From the NCBI RefSeq assembly GCF_010894435.1, contig NZ_JAAIXZ010000017.1, positions 124,001 through 188,000 on the forward strand: a stretch of 64,000 nt of DNA, in the 5' to 3' direction. Numbering within the stretch: position 1 is the first letter of the stretch; the number at the start of each line of letters is the position of its first letter. The position numbers and the translations under genes were made by a program. The stretch comes from Pyxidicoccus trucidator (lineage in GTDB: Bacteria; Myxococcota; Myxococcia; Myxococcales; Myxococcaceae). Of the stretch, positions 25,995-47,793 are shown piece by piece. The notes under the pieces are model-generated. The model saw nothing but the letters and a program-made list of their open reading frames with translations, was not told the origin of the DNA and ran no database searches.

Positions 25995-27028
25995 AGCCTC
26001 GCGTCATCAAGTGTGTTGTCTGGGATCTGGATGGGACCTTGTGGAATGGAGTGCTGGCCGAGGGGGACTCGCTCCGGCTGAGGGAGGAGGCCGCGAACCT
26101 GGTCCGCGCGCTCGACGAGCGCGGCGTGCTCCAGTCCGTGGCCAGCCGCAACGACGCCGTCGCGCTGGAGACGCTGGAGCGGTTCGGCCTGCGCGACTAC
26201 TTCCTGCACCCCCACTTCGGCGCCACGGCCAAGTCGGCCTCCATCGCCCGCATCGCGGAGCGGCTGGGCGTGTCCACGGACAGCGTGGCCTTCGTCGACG
26301 ACGAGCCGTATGAGCGCGAGGAGGTGGCGGCGGTCCACCCGAACGTGGTGTGCGTCGACGCCGCGACCGTGGCCACGCTGCTGGAGCGGGGCGACATCAC
26401 CATCCCCGTGGGCACCGGCATCAACCGGCGCATGCTCCACCTGGCCGAGCAGGAGCGGCAGGCCGCGGAGGACGCGGCGGGTGGCCCCAGCGAGGACTTC
26501 CTCGAGGGGCTGGGCATGCGCCTGGCCGTGCGCCGGGCCGGCTCGGGCGACCTCGGGCGCATCCAGGAGCTGATGCTGCGCACCAACCAGCTCAACACCA
26601 CGGGGCGCTTCTTCCCGCTGGAGGAGCTGGAGCGGCTCTGCGCCGCGGAGGACCACGTCGCGGTCGTCATGGACCTGAAGGACCGCTTCGGCGACTCGGG
26701 GACCGTCGGCTTCGCGCTGGTGGCCCTGACGCCGGGCTTCTGGACGATGCGCATGCTGATGGTGTCGTGCCGCGTGCAGGACCGGGGCGTGGGCGCGGCG
26801 GTGCTCGGTGCCCTGCGGCGCGGCGCGCACCGGGCCGGGGCCCGCTTCCGCGCGGACTACGTGCGCACCAAGGCCAACCGGCGGATGTACGTGGGACTGA
26901 AGCTGGCCGGCTTCTCCGAGGTGGGAGGCACGGAGCCCGAGCTGCTGCTGGAGGCCGACCCGACGCTGCTCGCGCCAATGCCCTCGTGGATAGAGGTCCG
27001 CGACGAGACCGGGGCGCTGCTGCCGTGA
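25991..27028 (+). CDS. FkbH-like HAD-superfamily glyceryl transferase/phosphatase
   Basis: A 345-residue protein; GTG at 25991 overlaps the previous stop. The HAD motif 1 VWDLDGTLWNGVL gives nucleophile Asp near residue 12 and acid/base Asp two residues on; SVASRND is motif 2 and VAFVDDEPYEREEV motif 4. The C-terminal half (~175-345) is a GNAT-like domain, with NQLNTTGRFF, RMLMVSCRVQDRGVGAAVLGAL and FRADYVRTKANRRMYVGLKLAGF. Homologues take 1,3-bisphosphoglycerate, remove phosphate and load D-glycerate on the discrete ACP. This is the first committed step of hydroxymalonyl or methoxymalonyl-ACP. No O-methyltransferase of the FkbG type is nearby. Confidence 0.92.
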   Translation: MKPRVIKCVVWDLDGTLWNGVLAEGDSLRLREEAANLVRALDERGVLQSVASRNDAVALETLERFGLRDYFLHPHFGATAKSASIARIAERLGVSTDSVAFVDDEPYEREEVAAVHPNVVCVDAATVATLLERGDITIPVGTGINRRMLHLAEQERQAAEDAAGGPSEDFLEGLGMRLAVRRAGSGDLGRIQELMLRTNQLNTTGRFFPLEELERLCAAEDHVAVVMDLKDRFGDSGTVGFALVALTPGFWTMRMLMVSCRVQDRGVGAAVLGALRRGAHRAGARFRADYVRTKANRRMYVGLKLAGFSEVGGTEPELLLEADPTLLAPMPSWIEVRDETGALLP

Positions 27029-27744
27029 GCCTCGTGTCCCTCCACGCGTCCACCTCCACTGGCGCGCCCGTCTTCCTCGTCCATGGGGTGATGGGCACGG
27101 TGCTCCCCTACCGCGAGCTCGCGGTGCGGCTCGGCGCCGACCGGCCCTGCATCGGCATCGAGGCCCGAGGCGTGGATGGCCGGCAGGAGCCGCTCGACTG
27201 TGTCGAGGCCCTGGCCGCGGCCTACCTCGACGAGGTTCGCGCCCGGGGCGCGCCGGCCCGGTGGCTGCTGGCCGGCTGGTCCTTCGGCGGCCTGGTGGCG
27301 TACGAGATGGCCGTCCAGTTGGGCCGCGCTGGCATCCCCGCGTGCGCGGCGCTGCTGGACACCCAGGCCCTGCTGGATCCGAAGCGGCACACGCGTCCGC
27401 CGCGCAAGGAGATTGCCTCGGGCCTGGACCGGCACCTGGAGCGCGCGGGCGTGCCGCGCGAGGACCTGCTGGCGGTGGAGCGCCTGCGCACGACCTACGT
27501 CGCGCATGTGGAGGCGCTGCTGCGCTACCACCCCGGGCGCTTCACGGGGCCGCTGACCGTCATCCATGCCGGCCAGGGGCTCCCGACGGAGGACGCCACG
27601 CTGGGCTTCGGCGCGGTCGCGGGTGGGCCGGTGCGGACGCACGGCGTCGCGGGCGACCATGACTCCCTGCTGGCGCCTCCGCACGTGGACGCCGTCTCCG
27701 GCGTGCTGCGTGACTTCTTCGCCTCGTTCGACCCGGACCGATGA
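27025..27744 (+). CDS. Thioesterase (alpha/beta hydrolase, NRPS/PKS type)
   Basis: A 239-residue thioesterase whose GTG start overlaps the FkbH stop (GTGA) and whose stop overlaps the following NRPS start (ATGA). VFLVHGVMGTVLPYRELA is the oxyanion region, LLAGWSFGGLVAYEMA holds the nucleophile Ser near residue 90, LLDTQALLD is in the position after strand 6, and GVAGDHDSLLAPPHV supplies the catalytic His near 213. Either an editing type II enzyme or the releasing enzyme for the assembly line; the latter is possible because no synthase in the cluster has its own TE domain. Confidence 0.9.
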   Translation: MSLVSLHASTSTGAPVFLVHGVMGTVLPYRELAVRLGADRPCIGIEARGVDGRQEPLDCVEALAAAYLDEVRARGAPARWLLAGWSFGGLVAYEMAVQLGRAGIPACAALLDTQALLDPKRHTRPPRKEIASGLDRHLERAGVPREDLLAVERLRTTYVAHVEALLRYHPGRFTGPLTVIHAGQGLPTEDATLGFGAVAGGPVRTHGVAGDHDSLLAPPHVDAVSGVLRDFFASFDPDR

Positions 27745-30700
27745 CGCCCTTCCACCTCGAGCAGCCAGTCGCCGACCGCTTCGATGCGGTCGCGCGCGCC
27801 CTCCCCGACCGCCTGGCCATCGACGCGCCTTCGGGCGAGTGGAGCTACGCCCGGCTCGCCCGCGAGTCGCGGCGGGTGGCCTCCGCCATCCACGCCCAGG
27901 CCCCGAGCACCGAGCGGGTGGGCCTGCTCTGTGGCCATGACGGGCCGGCCATTGGCGCCATCCTGGGGCTGCTGCGCGCCGGGAAGACCTGGGTGCCGAT
28001 GGATTCCCGCCACCCGCCCTCCCGGCTGGCGGCCATCTGGGAGGACGCGGGCGCCGGAGCGCTGGTGTGCGACGCGGCCCATCGGGCGGTGGCCACGCGC
28101 ATCGCGGGCGACCGGGTCCTCTGCCTGGAGGACCTGGGCGACGGCGAGGAGGTGCCCTCGTTGGCGGTGCGGCCCGGCGCCGTGGCGTACCTCCTCTACA
28201 CCTCCGGCTCCACCGGGCGGCCCAAGGGCGTCATCCAGAGCCACCGCAACCTGCTCCACCATGCACGGGCGTACGCGCGCAGCCTGGACCTGACGCCCGA
28301 TGACCGGGTGGCGCTGCTGGCCTCGCTGGCCGTGGACGCCGCGCTGATGGACGTCTTCGGAGCGCTCCTGAGCGGCGCCTCGCTGCACCTGTGGGACCTG
28401 GCCAGCAAGGGCGCCGAGGGGCTCGCGGACTGGCTCGACGCGCGGGGCATCACCCTCTACCACTCCACGCCCACGGTGTTCCGCTTCTGGATGCGGGAGC
28501 TGCCGGCGGGCAGGACGCTCACGACGGTGCGGCGCGTCGTACTGGGCGGTGAGCCGGCGCACGGGGACGACCTCGCGGGCTTCCGTCGCGCCTTCGCGCC
28601 GACGGCGGTGCTCGTCAACGGGCTGGGCCCCACCGAGAGCACGCTGGCGCTACAGGCCTTCTTCTCCACGGACACGCGTCCCCCGGCGGGCCTGCTGCCC
28701 GTGGGCCGCCCCGTCGAGGACACGCAGGTGCTGCTGCTGGACGAGCGCGGCGCGGAGGTGGAGACAGAGGGAGAGCTCGCCATCCGGAGTCCCCACGTCG
28801 CGCTGGGTTACTGGAACCAGCCGGAGCTCACGCGCGCGGCGTTCCTGCCGGACCCGGACGGGGGCGAGCGGCGCATCTATCGCACGGGTGACCTGGCGCG
28901 GCGCGAGCCGGACGGGAGCCTGCTCTTCCTCGGGCGCAAGGACCTGCGCCTGAAGCTGCGGGGCTGGGGCGTCGAGCCGGAGGAAATCGAGTCCCGGCTG
29001 CGCTCGCTCGAAGGCGTGGGCGAGGCGGCGGTGGTGCTCCAGGAGCGCGCTTCCGGCGGGGCCTCGCTGGTGGCCTTCGCGGCCCCCAGGTCCGGCGCCT
29101 CGCTGGACGGCGCGGCGCTGCTGGCGCGGCTGCGCGAGGTGCTGCCCGCGGTGATGGTTCCGGCGCGCCTGGTGGTGCTTGACACGCTGCCCACCACGGC
29201 GAGCGGGAAGCTCGACCGGCAGGCGCTCATCGGGTGGCGCGACGAGGCGCCACGCGCCTTCCGTCCGCCCGAGGGCCCGGAGCAGCGCTGGGTGGCGCGC
29301 TCGTTCGCGCGACTGCTCGACCTGGACGAGGCCTCGGTGGGCGCGGACAGCCACCTCTTCGAGCTGGGCGGCCACTCGCTGATGGCGGCCCGGCTGCTCG
29401 CGCAGGCGCGGGCGGCCTTCGGGGTGGAGCTGCCCCTGGCCACCGTGTTCGAGACGCCGACCGTCGCCGGGCTCGCCGCGGGCCTCGTGGCTTCCGCGGG
29501 GGCGGGGCCAGCGGGCCCCGCGCTGGAGCCCCTGCCACGCGGCGGTCCGCTGCCGCTGTCCTTCGCGCAGGAGCGGCTGCTCTTCTTCGACCGGCTCATG
29601 CCGGGCCACCCCACGTACCACGTGCCCGCCGCGTCGCGGCTGCGGGGCCGGCTCGACGCCGCGCTCCTCCGGGCCGCCCTGGCCGACGTGGTGGCGCGGC
29701 ACGAAGTGCTCCGGGCGACGTTCACCCTGGAGGACGGCGTGCCGGTGCAGCGCGTGTCGCCAGGGGCGCCGCTCGACTTCGAGCAGGTCTCCCTGGACGT
29801 GCCGCCCGGCACGGAGGTCGCCACGCGCGCTCGGGAAGAGGCACGCGAGCGGGCCCTCCGGCCGTTCGACCTCGCGCGCGGGCCGCTGGTGCGCGCGACA
29901 CTGTTCCGGCTGGGAGAGGACGACCACTTCCTGGTGCTGGTGGCGCACCACCTCGCCGTGGACGGCTGGTCCCTGCAGCAGCTCTTCACGGAGTGGAGCG
30001 AGGCCTACGCGGCGCGACGGGAGGGACGGCCCGTGCGGACGGACGGGGCCCGGCTGCAGTACGCCGACTTCGCGGCCTGGCAGCGCCGGCTCCTGGAGGG
30101 GCCGCGGCTCGACGCGCTCTCCGCGTGGTGGAAGCAGCGGCTCGCGGGGCTGCCGGAGCTGCAGCTCCCCACCGACCGCCCGCGTCCTCCGGTGCAGTCA
30201 CGCCGGGGCGGATGGTGCCGGTTCGAGCTTCCCGCGCCGCTGGTGGGCTCGCTGCGCGCATTGGGACGCGAGGCGGGGGCGACCTTCTACATGACGTGCC
30301 TGGCCGCCTTCGGCGTGCTGCTCTCGCGCCACACGGGACAAGAGGACCTGGCCGTGGCCTCGCCCGTGGCGGACCGTCCGCTGCCGGAGCTGCACGACGT
30401 GCTCGGCACCTTCGTCAACACGCTGGCCCTGCGCCTTGACTTGTCGGGGAACCCGACGGTGCGCCAGTTGCTCGAGCGCGTGAGGGGGCAGGCCGTGGAC
30501 GCCTTCGCCCATGCGGGGCTCCCCTTCGAGCGGGTGGTGGCGAGCGCTGGCGTCCAGAGAGACGCGGGCCGCGAGCCGCTCACGCAGGCGATGCTCATCG
30601 TCCACCATGGTGAGCCTGGACACCCCCGGCTCGACGGAGTGACGGCGGAGCCCGTCGAGCTGCACCTGGGCGTGGCCATGTTCGACCTGACGCTCACCGT

Positions 30701-32783
30701 CCGCGAGTCGGAGCGCGTCCAGGCCTGGTTCGAGTACGCGACGGACCTCTTCGACGCGTCCACCATCGAGCGCCTGCGCGAGCGCTGGCTCACGCTGCTG
30801 TCGGCCATGGCCGCTGGCGTGGACCGTCCGGTGGGGGAGCTCACGGTGCTGCCGACCGAGGAGCGCCAGCGACTGCTGCGAGACTTCAACGACACGCGAA
30901 GCGACTTCGACCTGGGGACGTCCGTGCGAGCGCGCATCCTGGCGCAAGCCGGGGCGCGCGCGGACGCCCCGGCGGTGGCCTTCGGTGACGCGCGCCTGAG
31001 CCAGGGCGAGCTGCTGACGTGGAGCCGGCGCATTGCCCACGCGCTGCACGCGCGGGGCGTGGGGCCCGGAGCGCTGGTGCCGGTGGTGGTGCGGCGGGGG
31101 CTGGACCTGGTCGCCGCGTGGCTCGGGGTCCTGGAAGCCGGCGCGGCCTTCGTCCCCATCGACCCGGGTTGGCCCGTGGAGCGGATGCGCGCGGCCCTCG
31201 TACGGCTGGCTCCGCGCGCGGTGGTCGTGGACTCGGCGCACGAGTTCCTGGACGTGCTGGCGGGGCTTCCGAAGGTCGCGACGGCGCCCCTGCGCGGCGG
31301 GGAGCGGCCTCCACCGGTGGCGCCGCTGCCGGAGCCCGAGTCGCCGGTGTACGGGTTCTTCACCTCGGGCACCACGGGCGAGCCCAAGCTGGCGCTGGTG
31401 GCGCACCGGGGGCTGAGCAACCGCTTCGCGTGGATGGACGGGTTCTTCGGCCCCGATGCGCCGGTGACGCTCCAGACGACGCCACACTTCTTCGACAGCG
31501 CCGTCTGGCAGTTGCTGTGGCCGCTGTGCCGGGGGGGGATGGCGGTGGTTCCCAGCGACTCGCCGGTGCTCACCGCCGGGGAAATCACCGCGCTGGTGGA
31601 GCGGCACGGCGTCACCCTCGTCGACTTCGTCCCCTCCGTGCTGGATGCGCTGCTGCCGCAGTTCGCAGCGGACGACACACTGGAGCGGCGGCTGCGGAGC
31701 CTGCGCCACGTGATTGCCGGCGGCGAGGCGCTACGCCCGGAGACGCTGCACGCCTTCCGCGCGGCCATGCCGGCCGTGCGGCTGACGAACCTCTACGGCC
31801 CGACGGAGGCCACCATCGGCTGCATCGCGGCGGTGCTGGGCGGGCACGAGACGACCATTCCGATTGGGCGGCCCATCGCCAACGTGAAGGCGGTGGTGCT
31901 GGACCCGGAGCGGCGGCTCGCGCCGCTCGGGGTACCGGGAGAGCTGTATGTCACGGGTGCATGCCTGGGGCTGGGCTACCACGGCAACCCGGAGGCGACG
32001 CGGCGCGCGTTCGTGGACAACCCCTTCCCGGAGCTGGAGCACCCGCGGCTGTACCGGACGGGAGACCGGGTGCGGCTGCGCGCGGACGGGACGCTCGACT
32101 TCCTGGGGCGCTGTGACGGCCAGCTCAAGGTGAGGGGCCTGCGCATCGAGCCGGGCGAGGTGGAGGCCGCGCTGCGCTCGCACCCCGGGGTGCGCGAGGC
32201 CTTCGTGGCGGCCGGGAAGGACCGCCAGGGCCAGCCCGAGCTGTGGGCCTGGCTCGCCCCCGGGCCGGTGCCGGAGGACCTGCGGGAGCACCTGCGCGCA
32301 CGGCTGCCGGCGGGCCTGGTTCCCGCCGTGATTCTCGCGTGCGAGGCGCTGCCGCGCCTGCCGGGCGGGAAGCTCGACACGAAGGCCCTGCCCCGCCCGG
32401 TGGACGTGCCAGCCGCGACTCCCCTGGCGCGGCCGAAGACGGCGCTGGAGCAATCCATCTCGGAGGTCTGGCAGCGGGTCCTCCGCCTGGACGTGGTGGA
32501 CCCACAGGCCAACTTCTTCGACCTCGGTGGGCACTCGCTGCTGGCCCTCAAGGCGCAGGCCGAGCTGCAGCGGGGGCTCGGTCGTGAAGTGCCCCTGCTG
32601 GCGCTGTTCCGCCATCCGACCGTCGCGGGCCTGGCCGCGCACCTGTCAGGGGCCGTCACGGCCGTGGAGGCGCCCCGGCCTCAGGCGCAGACCCGCCAGG
32701 CCGCCATCGCCCGGCGCCGGCGCCGGAATGACGAACAGGGGCCGCGGGGCGAGGGAAAGGGAGAGCAGGAGGACCCCACCTGA
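27741..32783 (+). CDS. NRPS: A-T-C-A-T, opening with an A domain
   Basis: A 1680-residue synthetase. A1 (~10-480): YTSGSTGRPKG ~152; the usual FDxSxxE is VDAALMD, and NGLGPTEST replaces NxYGPTE. Pocket residues read D-A-M-H-V-G-G-L-A-K, no known match. T1: LGGHSL, Ser ~546. C: HHLAVDGWS ~736. A2 (~1060-1560): FTSGTTGEPK ~1208, pocket D-S-W-D-I-G-L-I-G-K; the acidic residue at the fourth position hints at a polar or basic substrate but I do not assign one. T2: LGGHSL, Ser ~1599. The C-terminal tail is an Arg-rich then Glu/Gly-rich segment that may be a docking element. With no C domain before A1 it is either a starter or the partner of the orphan C domain that ends the next gene's product; the second reading is favoured. 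Confidence 0.94.
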   Translation: MTPFHLEQPVADRFDAVARALPDRLAIDAPSGEWSYARLARESRRVASAIHAQAPSTERVGLLCGHDGPAIGAILGLLRAGKTWVPMDSRHPPSRLAAIWEDAGAGALVCDAAHRAVATRIAGDRVLCLEDLGDGEEVPSLAVRPGAVAYLLYTSGSTGRPKGVIQSHRNLLHHARAYARSLDLTPDDRVALLASLAVDAALMDVFGALLSGASLHLWDLASKGAEGLADWLDARGITLYHSTPTVFRFWMRELPAGRTLTTVRRVVLGGEPAHGDDLAGFRRAFAPTAVLVNGLGPTESTLALQAFFSTDTRPPAGLLPVGRPVEDTQVLLLDERGAEVETEGELAIRSPHVALGYWNQPELTRAAFLPDPDGGERRIYRTGDLARREPDGSLLFLGRKDLRLKLRGWGVEPEEIESRLRSLEGVGEAAVVLQERASGGASLVAFAAPRSGASLDGAALLARLREVLPAVMVPARLVVLDTLPTTASGKLDRQALIGWRDEAPRAFRPPEGPEQRWVARSFARLLDLDEASVGADSHLFELGGHSLMAARLLAQARAAFGVELPLATVFETPTVAGLAAGLVASAGAGPAGPALEPLPRGGPLPLSFAQERLLFFDRLMPGHPTYHVPAASRLRGRLDAALLRAALADVVARHEVLRATFTLEDGVPVQRVSPGAPLDFEQVSLDVPPGTEVATRAREEARERALRPFDLARGPLVRATLFRLGEDDHFLVLVAHHLAVDGWSLQQLFTEWSEAYAARREGRPVRTDGARLQYADFAAWQRRLLEGPRLDALSAWWKQRLAGLPELQLPTDRPRPPVQSRRGGWCRFELPAPLVGSLRALGREAGATFYMTCLAAFGVLLSRHTGQEDLAVASPVADRPLPELHDVLGTFVNTLALRLDLSGNPTVRQLLERVRGQAVDAFAHAGLPFERVVASAGVQRDAGREPLTQAMLIVHHGEPGHPRLDGVTAEPVELHLGVAMFDLTLTVRESERVQAWFEYATDLFDASTIERLRERWLTLLSAMAAGVDRPVGELTVLPTEERQRLLRDFNDTRSDFDLGTSVRARILAQAGARADAPAVAFGDARLSQGELLTWSRRIAHALHARGVGPGALVPVVVRRGLDLVAAWLGVLEAGAAFVPIDPGWPVERMRAALVRLAPRAVVVDSAHEFLDVLAGLPKVATAPLRGGERPPPVAPLPEPESPVYGFFTSGTTGEPKLALVAHRGLSNRFAWMDGFFGPDAPVTLQTTPHFFDSAVWQLLWPLCRGGMAVVPSDSPVLTAGEITALVERHGVTLVDFVPSVLDALLPQFAADDTLERRLRSLRHVIAGGEALRPETLHAFRAAMPAVRLTNLYGPTEATIGCIAAVLGGHETTIPIGRPIANVKAVVLDPERRLAPLGVPGELYVTGACLGLGYHGNPEATRRAFVDNPFPELEHPRLYRTGDRVRLRADGTLDFLGRCDGQLKVRGLRIEPGEVEAALRSHPGVREAFVAAGKDRQGQPELWAWLAPGPVPEDLREHLRARLPAGLVPAVILACEALPRLPGGKLDTKALPRPVDVPAATPLARPKTALEQSISEVWQRVLRLDVVDPQANFFDLGGHSLLALKAQAELQRGLGREVPLLALFRHPTVAGLAAHLSGAVTAVEAPRPQAQTRQAAIARRRRRNDEQGPRGEGKGEQEDPT

Positions 32784-32832
32784 ACGGCACGTCGTCTCGG
32801 CTTCCAACGGCTTTCGAACTCCAGGGGATACC

Positions 32833-45855
<13,023 letters not shown>

Positions 45856-46658
45856 CCTTCAACCGCGGGTGGGCCCTCCGGCACAGCGGACGGTGAAGCG
45901 CGCCGCGCACCCGTTCCACAGGTGATCAAGTAGCACCGCGAACCTCTCGCCACAGTCTTCTCGCGGGGCATTGGTGGGTAGGGGGTGGCAGCCCTCCTCC
46001 CACCGCCTACTCGCAGCCGGCACGCTCCGGCTGCCGTAGCAGCTCCACGCCGCGCCCCGCCCTCTCGCCGACCAACGAGCGGACATCAACGACAGCGATA
46101 CTCAAGAAACCGGCTCGCTGATGGCCGACGCGCACTCCCTCGGCGCCCCCATCATCCAGCCAGTCTGAAAACGAGCCGGTCTCCATCAACCACCGTGCTC
46201 AGCAACACCTCGGGCCGATGTCCTTGCGGCGATGCGTGCTTCGTGGCTCAGAGGCGGCACTTTGCGGCCAAGTAACGCCATTCGGCACTTGGTTAGAGCG
46301 GCGGTCTCAATACCCCGGCCCTGGCATTCACCTTCTGAACCCTTAGCCGTACCCCGTCATGACTACCGGGCCGCCACGCGCGCTCGCCTGGTGGCCTCCA
46401 AACTCGACGCCGAGGTGGGCGAACTCACCGTCCCTGAGCCGCTCACGACCCCGGCCGAAGAGCAGTCGTGGCCGCGCTGAGAGAGAGTCCCGCGGCAGCG
46501 CGACCAAGACAATCAGGACAGGTACTCCCGCATCTCGGCGCCATACCGATGCATGACTGGTCGATGACAATGTTCTCCACAGAGCCGTGATTCTCGAACC
46601 ACGCGCGGTGCTCGCGCGGCAGGGCTTGGTGTTTCGGTGGCTCGCCCATGAAAAAGAC
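45856..46658. other. Intergenic region with degraded sequence
   Basis: About 800 bases without a credible intact gene. It contains the most degraded tRNA-fragment repeat (46257-46354). Short open frames on the minus strand at 46007-46189 and 46443-46649 are too short and unmatched to call; the second, beginning MGEPPKHQALPREHRAWF, has the flavour of a mobile-element remnant but I cannot assign it. No terminator hairpin with a T-run is visible after the NRPS stop. Confidence 0.5.
46257..46354 (+). repeat. Degenerate tRNA-Met fragment repeat, copy 1
   Basis: Begins CACTTTGCGGCCAAGTAAC and continues into GGTTAGAGCGGCGGTCTCA, corresponding to the 5' half of the intact tRNA at 57025 with a small insertion in the D arm. 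After the break point it shares CCGGCCCTG, then TTCACCTTCTGAACCCTT and GCCGTA with the copy at 53314-53424, sequence that is not part of the tRNA. The shared non-tRNA tail indicates that copies 1 and 2 derive from the same recombination junction. Confidence 0.8.
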
Positions 46659-47681
46659 TCACTTCTGCACCCCCACAAAGCCAGTCAGGAACGCGGGGAC
46701 TTCTGCAATCCCGCCCCACTCCATGGGGATGACGAAGAGATTGGAAGGAGAAATGAATCGCTTGAAGTGCCGCTCGACCTCCTCCAGTGACGACTTTGAC
46801 AGATCAAGGGACTCTTCCCCAACGCCTCGTATATGAGCCACTTTCCACCCTCTGACATTGAGATCCTCTCGGCGCGATAGGGCTCCTCTATAAGACGCCG
46901 CTTGCGCCAGTTCCCGGGACATGGCCTTGCAGATCGGCAGACGATCCTCCTGGATCAGACTGCGGACCTCTTCAGGAGAAGGACACTTACCGGACAGTGC
47001 CCCGAAGAGCGCCCAATTCGCGGGACTATTATCCGTCGCGATGACTTCCCGCTCCTGCACCGAAAACTTCTGTCCCTTGAGCTTTGACTTCCGTGCCAGA
47101 TAGGGAAGTCGCGCGTCTGCGCACCAGGAGGTCAGCAATTCCTCCCAAGCGGCCAGAACATCTTGATCTGGGCGAGGGCAGATCTTTGCCCACTCCCGTC
47201 CCAGCGCGAACAACTGCGCATCGATCGCGTTAATCACCTCCGGCTGGGCCTCCCTTACGGCTGCCCAGGAAGGGAGTTCCTGAATCCGTGCGGCTACAGC
47301 CTGCGCATCGTTTCTCACTCTACGACTCACATCGTCACTACCCGCCTCGGGCTCTCCTGTAGTGAGGATCTGACAATATTCGCTGTGCACGAGCCACTGA
47401 GGAAAGCTCCCACGGGTATAACTGTGATCCCTCCGATTTATGTCGTTCCAACTGACGGAGTTTCTAAATCGGCTCCGGAAAAGACTCACAGGGGCCCTGA
47501 CCTGATAACGCCCCTCACAAGTAAACTGAATCCAGTCCTCATCCCCAAGGTCTGAGATCTCATCCTGCTTGAGTCGAAAGTAAGCCTTGTTTCCCAGGTC
47601 TCTCATCGGTATCTCCCCATTCTGACCAAGCTCCCCCAAGACGGAATAAAAACCCTCGTCCCAGGATTCCTCTCTCTTCAT
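46659..47681 (-). CDS. Hypothetical protein (340 aa), lower-GC accessory gene
   Basis: Starts at the ATG at 47681; an overlapping ATG four bases earlier is out of frame. Base composition is visibly lower in GC than the flanking synthase genes. No domain recognised. The protein is helix-rich in the middle (QAVAARIQELPSWAAVREAQ, WEELLTSWCADARLPYLARK) and ends in an alpha/beta block with GWKVAHIRGVGEES and PSNLFVIPMEWGGIAEVPAFL; the His-Ile-x-x-Val-Gly and Pro-Ser-Asn-Leu-Phe pieces recall the tails of some nuclease-like hypothetical proteins, but that is impression, not assignment. It follows a gene of UDG-like appearance by 112 bases on the same strand, so the two probably form one accessory unit. 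Confidence 0.65.
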   Translation of the reverse strand: MKREESWDEGFYSVLGELGQNGEIPMRDLGNKAYFRLKQDEISDLGDEDWIQFTCEGRYQVRAPVSLFRSRFRNSVSWNDINRRDHSYTRGSFPQWLVHSEYCQILTTGEPEAGSDDVSRRVRNDAQAVAARIQELPSWAAVREAQPEVINAIDAQLFALGREWAKICPRPDQDVLAAWEELLTSWCADARLPYLARKSKLKGQKFSVQEREVIATDNSPANWALFGALSGKCPSPEEVRSLIQEDRLPICKAMSRELAQAASYRGALSRREDLNVRGWKVAHIRGVGEESLDLSKSSLEEVERHFKRFISPSNLFVIPMEWGGIAEVPAFLTGFVGVQK

Positions 47682-47793
47682 TCATCTCGCCAGGACCGGC
47701 CTCATGTTGTGCGCCCTCGCGCAGCCTCTCAATTCAAAATGCGTCAGGGAGTGCGCGGAGTGCAGGCGTGGGCATTCTTGAGGTGCCTACATT

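Noticed and set aside
46443..46649. Short minus-strand frame beginning MGEPPKHQALPREHRAWF
   Set aside because: Looks a little like a transposase piece but is too short and unmatched to call.
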